This document shows, piece by piece, positions 1 to 12,696 of a DNA stretch of 64,000 nucleotides; position 1 is the stretch's first letter; every line of letters begins with the position of its first letter. Origin of the DNA: Cornus controversa (lineage: Eukaryota; Streptophyta; Magnoliopsida; Cornales; Cornaceae). The DNA is taken from contig CM048846.1 of NCBI GenBank assembly GCA_026545225.1, positions 17,720,501-17,784,500 of the forward strand. The letters run 5' to 3'. The notes under the pieces are model-generated. The model was not told where the DNA came from. It was given only the letters and a program-made list of their open reading frames with translations, and searched no databases. The position numbers were made by a program, and so were the translations under genes.

Positions 1-2287
1 ATCCTATTCATGATAGCTTTGACTTTTTTTCTTTTTTTTAACAGGTCAAACATAAACAAAAAAAAGTAACGTTTTTGTTTTCTATTTTAAGTGAAAGTGA
101 AAAAGAAAAAATGACTTTTATCAACATTTATTATTGTCACAATTTTGAAATTATAAATATTTATTTCTCAAAAAAATCATTTAAACTATTATATATTAAA
201 AAGTATTTTTTTACTATATAATATGTACATACAATATTACAAACAATACGTAACACTGAATACATTTGAGGGCCATTGCCCTGTCTCATGGGCCACCAGA
301 TAGCTTCGGGGTCGGGGAAGGTGGAATGGTGGTGTCCTTGGGACAGACATCTATGTGGGTCCTCGCCTTCTGAATGAAACTGTCACAAACTTTTTAATCA
401 TTTTAGTTTTTTCTTTCATTTTGCCATTCATCTCAAATAATTTTCAAATGCAATTTCATTTTATACTCATGTTGATATTTCTGAATATTATATATTAGTC
501 TAACATTTCAAAATCAAAACTCAACTTTAGCCCTCCAATTCCTTTGTTTTACTATATAATATCAAATTTTCAATGTGTGGGTGCCCTCTAACCATTGGAT
601 TGAGAAACACGCAATTGTAAGTCTATTTATTGTTAGAAAATATATATGTTTAACATAATAAAAATAAACGTGCATAAAAAATCAATAGATCGAGACTATA
701 ATTGTACTCTATTTTATTAAGATAATTGACGAGATACTCTCTCTTAACTTGAATCGAAAAATAAACTGAATTTATAAAGTATTTAAAATTGAAATAGATT
801 CAATTTGAAACATTTGGTTCGAACCCACTTGACTTGGGTTCATATGATTTGCAAAGGAGAGAATTTTAGTTAGAGGATTTCTAAAGTTGAGTTATGGATT
901 AGCCCAACCAGTGTCCAATAACAGGCTTAGGCATGACCCAATCAAAGACTAAGTCCATAACCACCACACCACTTGATTGTGCTTTCTTAAAGTTCACTCT
1001 TCTATGTATAAACACACCAAATTGCTTATGTTTCTTATGTGGAACAACGGGGAAAAAGCCTATATGCAAATCAAGTAAATGGACTACACTCATCTACTCT
1101 TATAGAGAAACACATTACAACCCGGACCTACTTCAAAATTTCAATGAAATTGACTTTAATTTTGGTTCAACGATTGCTCGATGAAAGCTAGTTTCTAACA
1201 TTTTTTTTATATTATTTTGTATGAAAGAGAGAGAGCATCTCTATGATGATAATGAGTGTATCTCTCATTTAATTTCATGAAAAAAAGAAAAGAAAAAACA
1301 GAGCACTAGTAGGACTAGGAATGTCTCTGCTATAGTTTCTGAAGTGTAATTGTCTATGAATTTTATTGAGGTTAAAGTATCGGCAACATGGTAATGATGA
1401 CACAAGAAAACATTCACAACAGTAGGGTAAGAGGGTGGGGGTCACCTTTGTGCAATTCATCACAAAAACAAAATCATTCAGGAAAAGAGACAAAGAACAA
1501 AAGGTTGCATACCTGATCTGAAAGAATTTGTCAATGCCATTTTAATCAGGGAAAAAGATTGAAGAAAAGGACTAAATGTGGAGACCACTCAATAATTTTG
1601 GTTCTAGTTACGTCTGCATGTGCACTGTGCCACTTTCAAGTCTTCCACTCACCTTCTCATTAATCATACAAACTCGTGAATTATGAGTAGAGAACTCTCC
1701 AAACAAAAGAAGAAACTCCAAACTACTTCTCCCACTAACACTTTTGCTTTGTCTACACCACTGCAACACAATTTCTGGTGTCACCCTACCTAAAAAGATG
1801 TGACCCATTCAACACCACCATCAAAAGATGTGACCCATTCAACAACACCATAAATCATTGCTGAATTTTTTAAATAAAAAAATCTAAAATTAATAGCATG
1901 TATCATAATGCAGCACGGCTCAATAGACAATCACTATTTTTCTTCTTAATAGAAAATAATCATATATATATATATATATATATATAATACTTCGATGATA
2001 TGAAACCCGAACCCATTTGAACGTGTAATAATATTTAAAAGAAAGAGTTTGAACAAAATAGAGAACCAAAACCTTGTAATTCGATACACTCATAAGTCTT
2101 ACTTGAGTGTATCTAATTGGCTGACAATATTAGACTCTCCCTTCCCATTTTATTCAAACTCTTCCACCTTAAAACTATTATTTAAATTACACATGCCACC
2201 ACAATAAAAATAAAAAATAAAAAAAAAAAAATTATCAATCAACAGCAAAAATTGAAGGATAAAAATAATGCAGTATACGTATAGGGT
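1..2287. other. Intergenic, AT-rich, no gene recognised
   Basis: No coding region is supported here. The stretch downstream of the NPH3 gene is AT-rich, with a GC-richer patch at about 265-380 that I do not recognise. A 30-bp unit is repeated twice in tandem at 1793-1852 (the second copy has small changes), and a TA microsatellite lies at about 1961-1986. The short open frames at 933-1184 and 1275-1493 show no domain, no codon bias and no intron signals that fit a gene. Confidence 0.6.
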
Positions 2288-4523
2288 CTATTGATGTCGA
2301 TGATGATTTCGTCTTCTTCTGGTTTCCACAACCGTTGGTTCATGCGAATCACACACTTGCGTTTTGAACTTGCACCCAAACTTTTTGGTCAACGAGCCCC
2401 TCCAACCCCCACCTCCAGGTGGTCCCACCTTATCAATCTTCTCAATGGTCTTCTTCATCGTCGAACACTCGCGTTCCAGTTGATGCACCCGCGACCGCAT
2501 GCTATCCATGTCCAGTCGCAGCACCTGATTATCCCTCGCTGCAGCCCTCCACGTGCCGCTGCTATCTTGCGCGTGAGGTGCCACAGCCCCACCCTCATCG
2601 TCTTCTTCCTCTTGTTCTTCTCGCCGCGAATTCGACGGCCGGCGATGGTCCTCCGGGGCCACCTCGGCGGCGAGGAGTGTTCCGGCGATAGCGTGGCGGA
2701 GCTGGAGCTGCTCGAAGAAGAGAACCTGAACTACCGCTCTCAATGGAAGCCGCTCGTTTTGAGCTGCGTGAGTGCACGCCTCTAACGTGAGCTTCTGGCA
2801 GTCCATCACTCCACAGATCTTCTCTCGCTCCGACTCTGGTATCCATGGATGAGCCTGAGAGAAAATCAAGAGCTTAGAGGAACACTAGTTACAGTGTTAC
2901 ACTACGCACACAAGTTCACGTTAGCTAATACAAGCACTCGAAGCTGTACCTTAAGATATAGATCAACTGCTCTGTATAGACCATCGTCGAAGAGCCTGGC
3001 GTGATCCGGCACAGCAACGGCGAGCTCGTAGAACTTTTCCGGCTTCAAATTAGCGTCTGAAGCGATCTCCGATAGATAACCGTCGATCAATTTTCCGACT
3101 AGCATCAACGACGCTGATCTGACGCCATTGTTGTTATCATCTTCACATTCGATGCTAGCTCCAGATTTCTCTTCCAAGCCATCCAGAAAGTAACCTAAGA
3201 TCCTCTCAACGCAATCCACATCGTACAGTGTTTCGTTCAGATATGAATAGCTCGGTATCAGAAGATCATCAAGTGTTGCTTGTTCGAGTTGCGATCCGAT
3301 CTTCCTCTCCAGAGTAGCTCGACAAGCCTCTGAAGCATTCAATATGTTCGCAGTTCTCAACAATCCGAAGAGAATTCTCGTCGCTGTTGAAGATATTGAG
3401 CTCTTCTCTGATGGTAGATTAGCAATTACAGTCTCTAATAGTTCTCTCTGGTCGTTTTCTGAAGGAATAGACGACGAAGATGGCTTTCTACTAGAACGAG
3501 ATATACCTGGAATGCATCTCTTCGCGTAGTGAATGAGACAGCTCTCGATGATTTCAGGACTCAGATCTCGTGTTTTCATTGCGAAAATCAAACGTTTGAA
3601 CAGTTGTAGACTCAGAAGGCCAAGTTCTTCAAACCAAGACTCTGCTCCGGCGGCTCTCGCGGTGGTTTTACCTTTCCGGCGACCATCAGTTCCGATCAAC
3701 GAGGCTTGATCGGAAGAAGTCCGTTCATATCTAGCTTTTTCATTAACAGGCCATCCGAACAATGACGGATCGGTTGAAGAAGCCCTAGCAGCGACTGAAT
3801 CAATGCATCTCTGAACAATGCCGAGAGTCTCCGCCAGAGGCATCAATTGCTCGCACGATTTTAGGGTTCTGATGGAGTCTTTGAGGCATTTGAGGACCGA
3901 TTGAGAGAGAAACCTCTCGGTTCGTGAGATGAGATTGTCTTCGGAGTACTCTTCCGTCATCTCCAAAACCTCTCCGGCGCAGCGGAGAGGAGCAACGTTC
4001 GATGGCGTGAGATCGATCTTGACGCCGTAGCAGAACTTCGCAGCGGTCTCGAAAGTCTCAGAACCGCCCGGGAATTCCGGGAGAGAGATGAGACAGTACT
4101 GGTCCTCCTCCTCTTCTTCAATCTCTTCATTCACATCTTCAGTAGCACCAGAGGCTGTTTGGACTCTTCTAGTAGGGTTTGTCTCTTGCTCCGTTATCAA
4201 CTCGTGAAGCATTCGACTTTTCGACATCAAAGGAAACTGAAAAACAACAAACACTGTGTCAGTGATAGAAACAGAGCAAGAGAATCAAACTCACTTTGAC
4301 TATACGTTGATACCCTAATTTTACTAGGCTGACCTTGTGGAGATGGAAGTTCATGTCTTCGACTTCGATTACAATATCGCTTGGTAATCCAGTAGTGCAA
4401 AACCTGCAAGAGAAATCGATGAAACAAATCAGTTTTGTGTAATAGAGTAAGTATTAATTAAAGTGGCATTCATTGATCTTACCATGCTTGTCCTTTTGAA
4501 TTGCTTGATTTCTCAGTAGCCAT
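2288..4523 (-). CDS. BTB/POZ-NPH3 family protein (At5g66560-like)
   Basis: Members of the NPH3/RPT2 (NRL) family are plant substrate adaptors for CUL3 ubiquitin ligases acting at the plasma membrane, mainly in phototropin and auxin-linked signalling; this family role is known, not shown here. Four exons join in frame with GT-AG introns: 4523-4483, 4403-4334, 4236-2950 and 2854-2288, giving 654 codons plus stop, close to the usual 600-670. The ATG at 4523 is followed by [20 protein letters not shown], a typical NRL start. The BTB fold spans residues about 14-130, split by an acidic insert (EEIEEEEED). The NPH3 domain starts near W238 ([10 protein letters not shown]) and includes [20 protein letters not shown], which continues into [10 protein letters not shown] across the last intron. 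A C-terminal coiled coil ([20 protein letters not shown]) and the family motif [20 protein letters not shown] follow, then a basic tail. No frameshift or stop is visible. Subfamily assignment is by recalled similarity only. Confidence 0.93.
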
Positions 4524-4968
4524 TTCTTGAGAGAAGCTTCAATGTTGATACAGTGTAGAGTGTAGAGATAGAAACTAAACTAGATCCATAAATTTGGAAT
4601 CGAGAAAGCTAGAGAACGGACAAATAGGTATTGAACGAATATCGAAAAAGGGGATGGGTTTTATTTTGTGAAATTTCTTTTTTCTAGTCTTTTTGAATAA
4701 GTTCAGAATCTTCTCTTTCTTTTTTCTTTTTTTCTTTTCCTTTTTCTCTCTCTAGAGATTGTGAAAGAGAAGGAAAAGAGAGAATTGAGAAAAGGATGAC
4801 TTTGAATTCCTTTTTCAAGACACAAAAATGGGCATCATGATCTGAGGTGAGCCAAAAACACGCATTGCTTGCCAACTGTTTTTATTGCTTTGCTTTTTGA
4901 GCGATGTGAATACACATATATACAAGGTACAAATATTTTATTCAAAAAATTTAAAGTAAATTCACACT

Positions 4969-5041
4969 TTTCATTGTGTAGATCAAGTCCTGTCAATGAA
5001 ATCACTGATAGGACTTGATTGTCTGACGTACACAATGAAAA
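4969..5041. repeat. Imperfect hairpin, possibly a tiny MITE remnant
   Basis: The left arm (TTTCATTGTGTA, then GATCAAGTCCTGTCA) and the right arm (TGATAGGACTTGATTGTC, then TACACAATGAAA) are inverted copies separated by about ten bases. The right arm carries a few extra bases. No target duplication is obvious, so this could be a MITE remnant or a chance small foldback; nothing shows it is transcribed. Confidence 0.5.
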
Positions 5042-7463
5042 ATACGAATTCTGTGTAAAAAAAAAATTCCCCGGAAATTCAGTTCTATGTAATTTGACAT
5101 TTGATGATTTGTGCCTCTTAAATTGAAAACGCAACAACATTACTTCGGAGATTTAACACTGTCAAAATACTTATGCTAACATATTTACATTACCATTTAA
5201 TGGAGAATGTAATGTACTTGAGTCATTGTTACATACTCCGTTTAACACTGATCCATCCCCAATTTAATGTTGCTATGGTTAAATTCTTAATTTAATTGAA
5301 GTACATAGAAGTGTAGTGAAAAATAACCCCATCCATTAGGATTTAGGACTCTATCTTAATTTCAATTTCATTTGTTGTATTTGTGTTCTGACACGAGCAT
5401 CATGCTGTATGAGTCGATAAAAACGACATGATTATTATTTGTGATCTAACTAATTTATTTAATAAATGAGTAAAAAATTTGCATGATACAAATACACACA
5501 TTTAATTAAAATTTCATATTATGAGAGTGATTTCAAACATATTTATCTGACCTATTTAGTTAAACAAGTATAATGGAGTTGTAAATGAATTGAGAGTTAA
5601 CATGCAAGAAAAATACATCTTTAATTAGCATGTCAATTTAAATTGACATGATTATGACCCGAACACAATTAAGTCAAATCTAAATTCACATATCATATGT
5701 CGTGTATTCAAGACATAATCCTGACTTGGCATGCCATATCAAGTATTGTCACCCCTAATTTTGGCATGTGGTCCCTAACCCAATGGATCATCTATGACAT
5801 TGAGAAAAGGAAATGAACGAGTAGCTATTATTATGCGCAAAGGAAACACATATATTTCTTTAAAAATGATGTATTCATATCGTGTCCGTATCAGATACTG
5901 GTATTACTCGAATATTTACGAATACGTGTCTGATAGTATTTGTTTTAGTTCAATTTTTTAAAACCAAATTTCATGTTTTCAAAATTTTGTGAACTAGAAA
6001 ACAAAATAAAATTTTGTTTGGTTAAAATTAGAAAAAAAAATATATGCCTCAATAATTTTCGTTATTCATTAAATAATCAAAGCATAATTATTGGTTGATT
6101 TTTAAAAATTTCACCAAAACAACGAAATCCTTCTTTGGGAGAATGGGATATGCTCCATAGCCTCCATTGTGTTCGTGGTGTCTTTAGTCATCATAGTTCC
6201 AATTATTAAAACCAATCCTCTTCCTCGGTTTCAGAATTCAAAACCATTGTAGTGGCTTTACATACATACTGCATCTTTGAATGGCCGACATTATTTAATT
6301 ACATATTTTTATTTCCCTTCTGGGACAGAGCAGGTTAATCAAATGTATTAAGAAAGTTTAGCACAAATTATTTGAGATTATAAGATCATAATAACATTCA
6401 TATGGATGGTCCCATGTTGGGACCATCAAACTGTGCCCAGCGTTCCTTCCAACATGACTCACATAAAGGAGCTTTAATAACATCATCGTCATCAAACGGT
6501 GGGAATTCAAATCTCAATTCTGGCCTTTCACATGTAGGGCAGGTCTGAAATCAAAAAACTTGGTGTGCTATCTAAGCATTAATAACAACATATCTACCCC
6601 TTTAGCCCTCCTTTGCATCATACATTTATTGCCATCTTAATGAGCTGCCAGAAGAGGTAGGTTTGTGTTAGAAATCCAATTCGTTAGGGCACAGGGTGAG
6701 TTGATACACATTTTCGAACAATTTCCACAAGTTCATTTTGAACTCAAAAGATTATTTTTTATTAAAATTGAGGTAACGATCAATACTCACAACTTTGCCC
6801 GTGACATTTAGCGTCATTTTTTCTCTCTCTTTTTGTGAATTTTTGTAACTCTCACTAAATCACGAGCATTCAATTCTAAAATATGCTGATAAAAGTGGCA
6901 AAATAGCAATGGAAGACAAAACAACCTCCCACTTGCTATAAACTAAATCTTCTGATTTATTAAGTGCCTTTGAATAATAAAGAGAGACTACTTATAATGG
7001 GGGTAAGGGCTAATATAAGTAGTCCCAAAATTATTGGTATGGTATCAGACCAATCATCACTTGACTTATAAGTAAATGTTAGGTTTGTGTTCGTTCTTTT
7101 TTAACTTTTTTTGTTTATGTGTCAAGTGGTGGTTGGTTGGACTAATGGTTCCGGTCCGACTAACTACTACTTGACACGTAAGTAAAGAATTAAAAAAAAA
7201 ACACAAAACTAACCCATTTGCTTGTCCCGAAACCATGGGATAATTTCTCAAGACTCTGTAGTACTTAGTTCATGTGATTAAGTGACTAATCATTAGACAA
7301 AGTGCATAAAGGAAGTTGAGTTGGCAGACCATGGGTTTGGTTCTTAAAGTTTTGGGGTGTGGGACACTTTGTCATTTAGGGTGGACGTTTGCCTCCCACT
7401 GGGATATATTAAGGTGACAACCATCCTCTCTCTCTTTCTCTCAATATATATATATATATACGT

Positions 7464-7496
<33 letters not shown>

Positions 7497-7762
7497 CACG
7501 GAGTATATATATATACATGTGTGTCTTTGTGATCAATGAGGCATATATGTAAATAAATAATAACATAATGATAGTGGGTTGAATAAAGAGAGAGCACATA
7601 TACCAAACTCGTGACTTAAGTGCAAAAGTTAAAAGAATTACAACACCCTGCACAAGATAAAAGGAGTTGCAATTTTCGACTAATTATTCCATTACACACT
7701 TTAACAAAGAGGGTTCGGTCAATGCATATTGACCTTGATTTATTCAACTAACTTGTCTCTCT

Positions 7763-7800
7763 ATATTATATATATAAACATATGTTTATATATATAATAT
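7763..7800. repeat. Perfect 38-bp palindrome
   Basis: The sequence reads the same on both strands: a 19-base arm (ATATTATATATATAAACAT) is followed directly by its exact reverse complement, centred on CATATG. It is AT-rich and could extrude as a cruciform. No element ends or coding sequence are associated with it. Confidence 0.8.
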
Positions 7801-9465
7801 CCTTTTATTTATGCACAACCCACCATGAACGCATCCAAGCCATCATTCAAGCCTTCACCTTATCTGCACAGAGTAACATTAACAAATCAATTGATAGGCA
7901 ATGTTTCATATTGAACATTGAAGTGTATACAATTCTAGCCCATCAACGCTAAAAAAATGATGATCTTCATAAAACATATTTCAAGATAATGTAAGTATTT
8001 TAATACTTGGGGCTCAATTGGTCTCATCTCATCATGTGGACCAAATGGTTTGAAAAATCTTACTGGATTAAAGTATTCAGAACTCGATCTTTGTAGTTAA
8101 ATTTCAATGCTAGAAATCAATGGCTAAAGTTAGAAATTCTGAGTATTCAAAGTTCATGGTCGGCAATTATGGACGTGGTGGTTGAGACCAACGGAAACAC
8201 GGAAAATTACTTCCTCCGTCTCATAATTCTTGTACACTTTAAAAATTTTTGTACGTAAAGAATTCCACCGTGAGAAACTTTCTATTTCAAATTTTTTTTC
8301 TATTACGATGAAAAATCAAGAGTTCTTAGTGATAAAATTCCTATATATAAGGAATTTTTGGAGTAGCCAATAATGCAAACACAGTGAAATAGATGAAAAC
8401 TTGTATTGACATAAGGTAACTGAATCAATTATTACAAATTTTAATTTTTTTTCTTGGGCACAAATAACTCCCAAAATGCAACAATAAGCTAATTTTTAAA
8501 ACATAATTCTATAAAAATGGTTTGTTATTGAATTTTAGTGATTTTTATTGAATTTTTTAAAGATATTTAACAAAAATAGCAACATATTTATGAATTCTAA
8601 GTTGTACTTAGTAATTATACTTTTTACAAAATTAATGAATAGTAGTAAATTTAAGTATGAAATAAATGAAAATTATACAATATAACATATGGGAATTAAA
8701 TAAATAATAAAATAAATCTTAAAATGAAAATAAATTAAAAAATATATAATACAAGTCAAAAGTACCAAGAAGATTATAACATGTGAATCATAACATATTT
8801 AACATGTACATCGCAAAACAGTTACTTTTTATAAAAACTAAATATAAAAAGTTAAAAAATAATCGGAAATTTTAAAATGTGTAAAAAATAAAATACAAGG
8901 CAGAATTTTTGGATAAATTTATAAGACAGATATCACAAAAAAAAAAATTCCATTTACAAGTGAAAATTAAATTTAAAAATTAAAATACTTTAGTACTTTT
9001 TTGAAATCTGTCGAATCAATCCGGTACAAAACGATCTGGTTCTCATATAAACCGGCCCAGGTTTTCCTAACAACTAATTAAAACTGTCGGAAATAATTAA
9101 GTCACAAAAAGAATCACACACCAATACAATATAAACATATTCTTTCTAAAGATGCCATCCCACACCAATCCAACAATATGCCACACATTTTTTAAAATAT
9201 AAAACTCGTGATAACCATTTGGACAATAATCTAAGATGCACTATATAGTAAAGATTAAAAATAGCATATAGAATATAATACTATTGATTGGCTATATATA
9301 CACACATACACATTCAATTACGTTATTTTATTAGGAATCTAAAATATTCGTGCACAGAACCAAATTTGGTACACCAAATAATTCATATCAATTACTTTAT
9401 CACAATTATCATCAAACAGAAAGCATCTATGTGATGTGATGGTCGAGACAATTAAGAATTCATGG

Positions 9466-9511
<46 letters not shown>

Positions 9512-9528
9512 TATACATACACACATAC

Positions 9529-9691
9529 CAGTTGTAGTTGAGGTGGTCGCCGACGGGAGGACAACGCCAGGCCAAGGGCGGCACATGCAGTGCTTTCCGT
9601 TGCCGATCTCAGCATAAAGGGTGGTCAGGTGCTTACCACAACCACCCCATGTGGTCTTCCCGCATTGCTTGCAATCCACCTTAAAACACAT
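9529..9691 (-). CDS. Small conserved Cys-rich (CxxCGKTTWGGCG) protein, exon
   Basis: The exon reads KVDCKQCGKTTWGGCGKH, then LTTLYAEIGNGKHCMCRPWP and GVVLPSATTSTTTG. I recall short uncharacterised plant and eukaryote proteins with the same CxxCGKTTW-GCG-H and HCxC-xWPG pattern, which looks like a small metal-binding fold; its function is not known to me. An ATG at 9691 (MCFK) could start it, but an acceptor-like AAG just before GTGGATTGC could equally make this an internal exon. A donor (CAACTG/GTATGT) ends the exon at 9529, and any following exon was not identified; a long TA repeat lies directly beyond it. The exon is GC-richer than its surroundings, which supports coding. It could also be a gene fragment carried by a repeat. 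Confidence 0.5.
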
Positions 9692-9864
9692 ACTTTTGAA
9701 GCTACTTGGGGGATACTTTTTTTTTTCTCTAATTGATGTTACTTGACCAATTTCAGTTTTATAGCTCACCAATCAATCGCTTTGATGCTATCGATCTTTG
9801 TCTCATCCTATAAGTAAACAGCGTAGCAATATTGAAGGTATCGATATATATATATATCTATACA

Positions 9865-9939
9865 TCCTGATTAGGAATGCATGTTTAATACCCTTTCTTT
9901 TTGGCCACCCGTCTATTAGGCTGCCGAATGGGAAGCAAC

Positions 9940-9983
<44 letters not shown>

Positions 9984-10038
9984 TGATTGGGAATGCATGT
10001 TTAATACCCTCTCTTTTTGGCCACTAATCTATTAGGCT
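9865..10038. repeat. Duplicated 58-bp segment around a TA microsatellite
   Basis: The segment TCCTGATTAGGAATGCATG... to ATTAGGCT (9865-9922) recurs at 9981-10038 with a few substitutions, separated by a (TA)n tract. The next bases after the first copy (TTAGGCTGCCGAATGG) recur at about 11651, on the far side of the DNA transposon at 10391-11563. The pattern suggests local duplication before or around that insertion. Confidence 0.75.
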
Positions 10039-10390
10039 ATCTTTGCTGCAATGAGAAAGAAAAGATACCAATAGTACTGAGAGGGGAAAAAAAAAAAAAA
10101 TAGTGTTAAACTTTTTACTTGTTTGTAAAGGAAACAAAAAGAAAATGATAATATGTTTGGGGAAAGAAAGAAAATGAAATTATTTGAAAAATTTATAATT
10201 ATACAATTTTATATTTTAAAAAATAAATTTTAGTTTTTATCAAAATAAGGACAAATTAAGTTGGTATTAATAATGTTTAATTAAAAAATAGTAGTCTTTC
10301 CTTCCACTTCTTCTCATTTTTGGAAGGATAACAAAAGTTACTATTCATCCTTAATTTATCTTTTCATTTCCTTTCATTTCTATTAAAAAA

Positions 10391-11563
10391 GGGAGCTTAT
10401 ATTGGCACTCCACCAATCCTTTAGCACTCCACTTCTACCTTTTTGTAAAGTACAATTACAAAGGTGTCCCTCTACTATACAATATTTGATTCTTTTATTT
10501 TTAATACCCTAATTGCCCTTATTTGATAATGTTAGAATTCTTAACTCCAAATTACAAATTCTCTCTCACGTTCTTTTTTTTGTGTGAAAATACTTCTTCG
10601 TTGATTTTAAAAATATTATTTTTTCATGTTGAATCAATTTATCAATATTTATTTTAGAAGTAAAAGAGTTTAGGATTCAATATAATGATTTAGAGAGTAT
10701 CAATCAAATGTATGTGATTCGGATAATAAAAGTTACATCATTAGATAAGTTGGGAAGAAGTTGTTAATAATAAATTACCTAGAGAAATATTAAAAATGTA
10801 TTTGAGTTGGAAACAAACATTATATCAATGAATAAAACCTATTTGAAAAAAAATTAATTATATTTAAAATCAAAAGAAAGTTTTATTTCACTTGAATAAA
10901 AATTATGATATATAGTTCTTTAAAAAACTAAGGAAATCTTTTTTATTTTAATAGAGAACTTTTAGAAATTAAAAGATGAAAAGAGAAAAACACGACTCTA
11001 TGAAATATTTTTTCAATTGTAGTTGTCTTAATTTAACTAAGGAGTCTTTGCACCAAAATTTCAAAAGATAAAAATAAAAAAATTAATATGATATTTTTCT
11101 TCGTTTGCCTTTTATTTTCTCCTCCTTTCTATTTTGTTTGTTCACAAATTGATGGTATGTTTCAAAATTTTAATTTATGTTATTTTATAAATAAGACAGA
11201 TGGAAAATAAATTACACGTTTGGTGAGTAAAAATAGAATATTTCAAATTTCGGATTCTTTGAGTTATATAGGATAGTGACACGAACAACAAGTTTCAATT
11301 GAAAAATGTCTAAACTATAATATTTGGGTGGTAATAAATGGATTGTTATATTGTAAACCTAAAGTAAAAAAAGTTAAAAAAACTTTTTTTTAAGAAAAAT
11401 AAAATAAAATAAAATTTGAGTCTTGAATTAGAAGGGCAATTAGGGTACTAAAAATATAAGAATCTAAAATGGTATAACATAGGATTAGTTTTGTAATTTT
11501 ACTTTACAAAAATATAGGAGTGGAGTGTCAGAGGATATTGGTGGAGTGCCAATATCAGCTCCC
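10391..11563. mobile_element. Non-autonomous TIR DNA transposon, 1.17 kb
   Basis: Both ends carry inverted copies of GGGAGCT(T/G)ATATTGGCACT followed by CCACCAAT..., extending over about 70 bp to TTTTTGTAAAGTA. The flanking eight bases TTAAAAAA are present on each side (10383-10390 and 11564-11571), consistent with a target site duplication. The interior is AT-rich and has no open frame of useful length, so the element depends on a transposase in trans. An 8-bp duplication fits hAT; the GGG terminus is also seen in Mutator-type MITEs, so the superfamily is uncertain. Confidence 0.78.
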
Positions 11564-11571
11564 TTAAAAAA

Positions 11572-12696
11572 TTCATACCAGAACACAAAAAAACATATCA
11601 TTCAATTTTCTTCCCTTTCTTTTCCTTTCATTTCTTTCCGACCAAAAGCCTTAGGCTGCCGAATGGGGAGTAACTGCCATATTTTTCCACATTTGGATAT
11701 AACTTCTAGAACAAGTAGAGGGATTAATGAGAAAATCTTACTCTTTTTAACACAATTAAATTAATTTTTCACACATTAAATCTATCTATTTTAGCCAAAT
11801 TTAATATGTTGAAAAATAAATTTCACGTGTGAACAAATTTGTTGAAAAACAAATTGAATGTGTGAAAAATTATTGTAGCACTACAACAAAAAAAAGTTAT
11901 TACAGTAATAAACGGGGGCTCAACTATTAGATGGTGCTGGAATATGTGGTCCAGTCTAATCAAACTTTTAACTAAGAAAAGTCAACTTAAAAAGTTACAT
12001 TAGACATTATAAAAAAAAATATTTAAACATAGTTTTGATTGGATTGTACTATTAAGTATTTTATGATTTACCGTGGCCTAATAATGTTTTGAATTAAGAT
12101 GTTTTAAGTTAATTTGTTTATTATTGTTTTGTTTGTGCGTGAAAAGAAAATGGATAAGATCAAATGATTGCAAAACAAGGAAAAAGAAAATAGGATTTTG
12201 GTTCTTTCCAAATTCATCACATATGCCACTCCATTATGCTAGGAATGATTCTTGAGAACATTTTTGAAACATATGTCCAGCCAAGACAAAAACAAAAGTA
12301 GATAACAAGGTTTGCTCTTTTTGTCAAGCCCAAAGGTGGTTGATGTCTCGCCCACGTGATTGTGGGACACATGAAAACCATTGGGTCTGTCACACTTTTT
12401 TTTTTTTTCCCCTCGAAAGTTGATTCAAACAGACACCCATCGCATTGGATCAGTTGTTTTACATTTTTATTTTTGATTAAAATAGAATAATTATTTTTAT
12501 TATGAGTATTTTAAATAGTAATTGAAAATATGTTTTGCAGCAAAAATGTGTTTTTAGTTTGTTTGGTATTTTTATTTTTTTTACTATAGTAGCTAAAACA
12601 CAATAAAAATACGAAAATGGTGTTTCTAATTTTGGTCTAAAATTTTGAAACATTTTGACATTATTCAAAACGCAACAGACACTACCAAATATGCTT
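11572..12696. other. Intergenic, no gene recognised
   Basis: AT-rich sequence between the TIR transposon and the gypsy-type LTR. The minus open frame at 12477-12740 is low-complexity Phe/Ile/Lys-rich sequence without a domain and runs into the LTR. Nothing else is recognised. Confidence 0.55.

Larger units (their letters stand above)
4524..9528. other. Intergenic region upstream of the NPH3 gene
   Basis: No gene is supported. The stretch just right of 4523 is the 5' leader and promoter side of the minus-strand NPH3 gene; a pyrimidine/purine-rich block lies at 4690-4790, and no clear TATA box could be chosen. The rest is AT-rich with isolated repeats: a hairpin at 4969-5041, TA/TG microsatellites at 7443-7520, a perfect palindrome at 7763-7800 and a (TA)n tract at 9468-9502. 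Short open frames made of repeated Ile-Tyr come from the TA tracts and are not genes. Confidence 0.6.

Noticed and set aside
899-1184. Overlapping short open frames on both strands near 1 kb
   Set aside because: No recognisable motif, no intron signals and both strands open equally; no support for a gene.
2291-2785. Plus-strand open frames over the last exon of the NPH3 gene
   Set aside because: They lie antisense to a clear family match and have no domain of their own; they reflect the GC-rich coding strand.
7357-7653. Open frames with repeated Ile-Tyr
   Set aside because: Produced by the TA/TG microsatellite at 7443-7520; the same holds for 9339-9584, 9798-9986 and 27731-28030.
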